A DNA stretch of 64,000 nucleotides. It comes from Pseudomonas sp. Irchel 3A7 (GTDB taxonomy: Bacteria; Pseudomonadota; Gammaproteobacteria; Pseudomonadales; Pseudomonadaceae). The notes under the pieces are model-generated. The model was not told where the DNA came from, ran no database searches, and worked only from the letters and a program-made list of their open reading frames with translations. Below are positions 62,659-64,000 of the stretch, one piece after another. The stretch is taken from contig NZ_FYED01000019.1 in the NCBI RefSeq assembly GCF_900187565.1, forward strand, positions 110,025 through 174,024. Reading direction: 5' to 3'. Made by a program: the position numbers and the translations under genes. Each line of letters opens with the position of its first letter. Within the stretch, counting starts at the first letter, position 1.

Positions 62659-63804
62659 TTACTGGACAGCCGTTGCCCCCAACGCCGCCACAATCTTGTG
62701 CAACTGCGGCGCATCCCCGTCGATCCGCACCTGCAACCCGTCAATCTCGCGCCGCGACGGGTAGTTCTTGCGCAGTACATCGAACGCCGCCCGCTGTTCA
62801 CTCACGCTGCCGACAAGACTGCGACGGAAGTCCGCATCGTCACGGCGCGGGTCGTACACACCACGGCACAACATTGCCAGCGCCCAGGCCGGATCGCTTT
62901 CAGCGTTCAACGTCACCTGCGACAACCAGGGGGCCGGCAATAGATCGCTCAAGCTGACCCGGGCTGGTTGCCCGGCAAAATCGCAGTAGGCCTGATAGAT
63001 CTGCGCCGTGCCGCGCTGCTTGCCATCCAGGCTGTACCCGGCAATGTGCGGCGTCGCCAGCACGCAAAGTTCGGCCAGCGCCACATCGACTTCCGGCTCA
63101 CCTTCCCAAACGTCCAGCACCGCTTGCAGATCTTCGCGCTCCAGTAACACATCGCGCAGGGCGGCGTTATTGATCACCGGACCACGACTGGCGTTGATCA
63201 GCCAGGTGCCGGTCTTGAGTTGCTTGAGACGTTTTTCATCAAACAGGTGCCAGGTCGGCTGATTGCCACGCTTGTTCAATGGCGTGTGCAGGCTGATCAC
63301 GTCGCACTGCTCGATGATCTCTTCCAGGCTGACGTAATCTCCACCCTCGAAAGCGTGCCGTGGCGGGTCGCAGACCAATACCTTCCAGCCCAGCCCCTGC
63401 AAGACCTTGACCAGCCGCCCGCCGACCTCGCCGGCACCGACCACACCGTAGGTACGTGCGGTCAGGTCGACGCCTTCGATTTCGGCCAGGGTCAGCAGAC
63501 TGCCGAGCACATAGTCGACCACGCCCCGGGCATTACAACCCGGCGCGCTGGACCAGGTGATGCCGGCCTGCTGAAAGTAATCCAGGTCCAGGTGATCGGT
63601 GCCGATGGTGCAGGTACCGACAAAACGCACCTTGCTGCCTTCAAGCAACGCGCGGTTGACGTTGGTCACCGAACGCACCAGCAACACATCGGCCTGCTCG
63701 ACGGTAGCTCGGTCGATGGAACGTCCCGGCACCCGGCGGATCTCGCCGAAACCTTCGAAGAAGGCATCGAGCAGGGGGATATTTTCGTCGGCAACAATCA
63801 GCAT
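62659..63804 (-). CDS. pdxB: Erythronate-4-phosphate dehydrogenase
   Basis: 381 residues, second step of the DXP-dependent pyridoxal phosphate pathway. Early VADENIPLLDAFFEGFG, the NAD motif GVVGAGEVGGRL near residue 118 and the catalytic SRGPVINNAAL near 208 with His in ATPHIAGYS. The C-terminal extension (about 285-381) is typical of PdxB and helps dimerisation. AGGAG lies 6 bases before the ATG. Confidence 0.95.
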   Translation of the reverse strand: MLIVADENIPLLDAFFEGFGEIRRVPGRSIDRATVEQADVLLVRSVTNVNRALLEGSKVRFVGTCTIGTDHLDLDYFQQAGITWSSAPGCNARGVVDYVLGSLLTLAEIEGVDLTARTYGVVGAGEVGGRLVKVLQGLGWKVLVCDPPRHAFEGGDYVSLEEIIEQCDVISLHTPLNKRGNQPTWHLFDEKRLKQLKTGTWLINASRGPVINNAALRDVLLEREDLQAVLDVWEGEPEVDVALAELCVLATPHIAGYSLDGKQRGTAQIYQAYCDFAGQPARVSLSDLLPAPWLSQVTLNAESDPAWALAMLCRGVYDPRRDDADFRRSLVGSVSEQRAAFDVLRKNYPSRREIDGLQVRIDGDAPQLHKIVAALGATAVQ

Positions 63805-63894
63805 GGCAGGCTCCTTTGGCGGGGTTGGCAGTGTAGGCGCAGATGCCGTCCAGCGCCTAGCACCGATCCCCTTCGGCAGCTCCTTGTATCTCGA

Positions 63895-64000
63895 CTATCG
63901 CTCCATCAGGAGCGATAGTTCTCGACTGATCATCGAGGGAGGGACTTGGAAGCCGTGCAGCTCCTTAGGCTTTTTGCCTGTGATGTAGATCGTGCTCCAG
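63895..64000 (-). CDS. Unrecognised protein, C-terminal fragment at the window edge
   Basis: A frame open to the right edge reads WSTIYITGKKPKELHGFQVP and ends SLLMER at 63895. 34 residues are visible; no family recognised. The final codons fall inside a perfect 10-bp inverted repeat (CTATCGCTCC-ATCA-GGAGCGATAG, 63895-63918). It may be real coding sequence or chance. Confidence 0.35.
   Translation of the reverse strand, partial: WSTIYITGKKPKELHGFQVPPSMISRELSLLMER

Noticed and set aside
63599..63988. 129-codon plus-strand frame over pdxB and the right edge
   Set aside because: Antisense to pdxB for most of its length and with no family resemblance.
1..64000. tRNA, rRNA, CRISPR array, transposase or prophage
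   Set aside because: None seen on reading both strands; the only repeats are REP elements and one short tandem repeat.

Overview
The window reads as chromosome of a Pseudomonas of the P. fluorescens group. The evidence is the set of recognisable Pseudomonas genes (psrA, lexA-sulA, fadBA, hsbRA, lolCDE, topA, mfd, sthA), their order, which largely follows the PA2986-PA3020 order as I remember it, and the abundant REP sequences of the type GTGGGAGCGAGCCTGCTCGCGAA that fill intergenic gaps. No rRNA, tRNA, CRISPR array, transposase or complete prophage was seen.

Region 1 (1-14.4 kb) is the distal part of a Wzx/Wzy-dependent exopolysaccharide locus, visibly AT-richer than the rest. It holds the end of a Wzc-type tyrosine kinase, UDP-glucose dehydrogenase, a UDP-glucuronate 4-epimerase, a hexapeptide acyltransferase, a Wzx flippase, a Wzy-like polymerase, a polysaccharide pyruvyl transferase and two GT4 glycosyltransferases, then an exported DUF1800/DUF1501 pair, and finally galU, which supplies UDP-glucose. 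Together they predict an acidic, acylated, pyruvylated polymer containing glucuronic and/or galacturonic acid. The DUF1800/DUF1501 pair is the least understood part.

Region 2 (14.4-25.6 kb) holds small unknown proteins, transaldolase, the HsbR/HsbA partner-switching pair, PilZ proteins, MlaA, a HAD-like protein that has lost its catalytic Asp, QueF, and a copper module (cupredoxin diverging from a CopRS-type two-component system, with a good operator between them).

Region 3 (25.6-35 kb) has the lolCDE lipoprotein-release operon, a PilZ protein, a glycerophosphodiesterase, transhydrogenase SthA, ApbE and a long GAPDH. Region 4 (35-50 kb) covers mfd, a CsiV-like protein, a SWIM/SNF2 helicase, methylthioinosine phosphorylase, nagZ, psrA, lexA-sulA and topA. 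psrA and lexA diverge, with two PsrA-like boxes and two SOS boxes between them.

Region 5 (50-64 kb) has fadBA, then a gap with a likely small RNA (sigma-S-like -10, hairpin, intrinsic terminator, no gene), a universal stress protein, Uup, Slt, a broken fic gene with a clean internal deletion, an MsbA-type exporter, a small PA1571-like protein and pdxB. A fragment of an unrecognised gene runs off the right edge.

Most leads are small: the orphan sRNA locus, the DUF1800/DUF1501 pair at the end of an EPS operon, the fic pseudogene, the HAD pseudo-enzyme, and several clean palindromes or hairpins in gene gaps. All calls come from reading the sequence and remembered family features; no database search was run.
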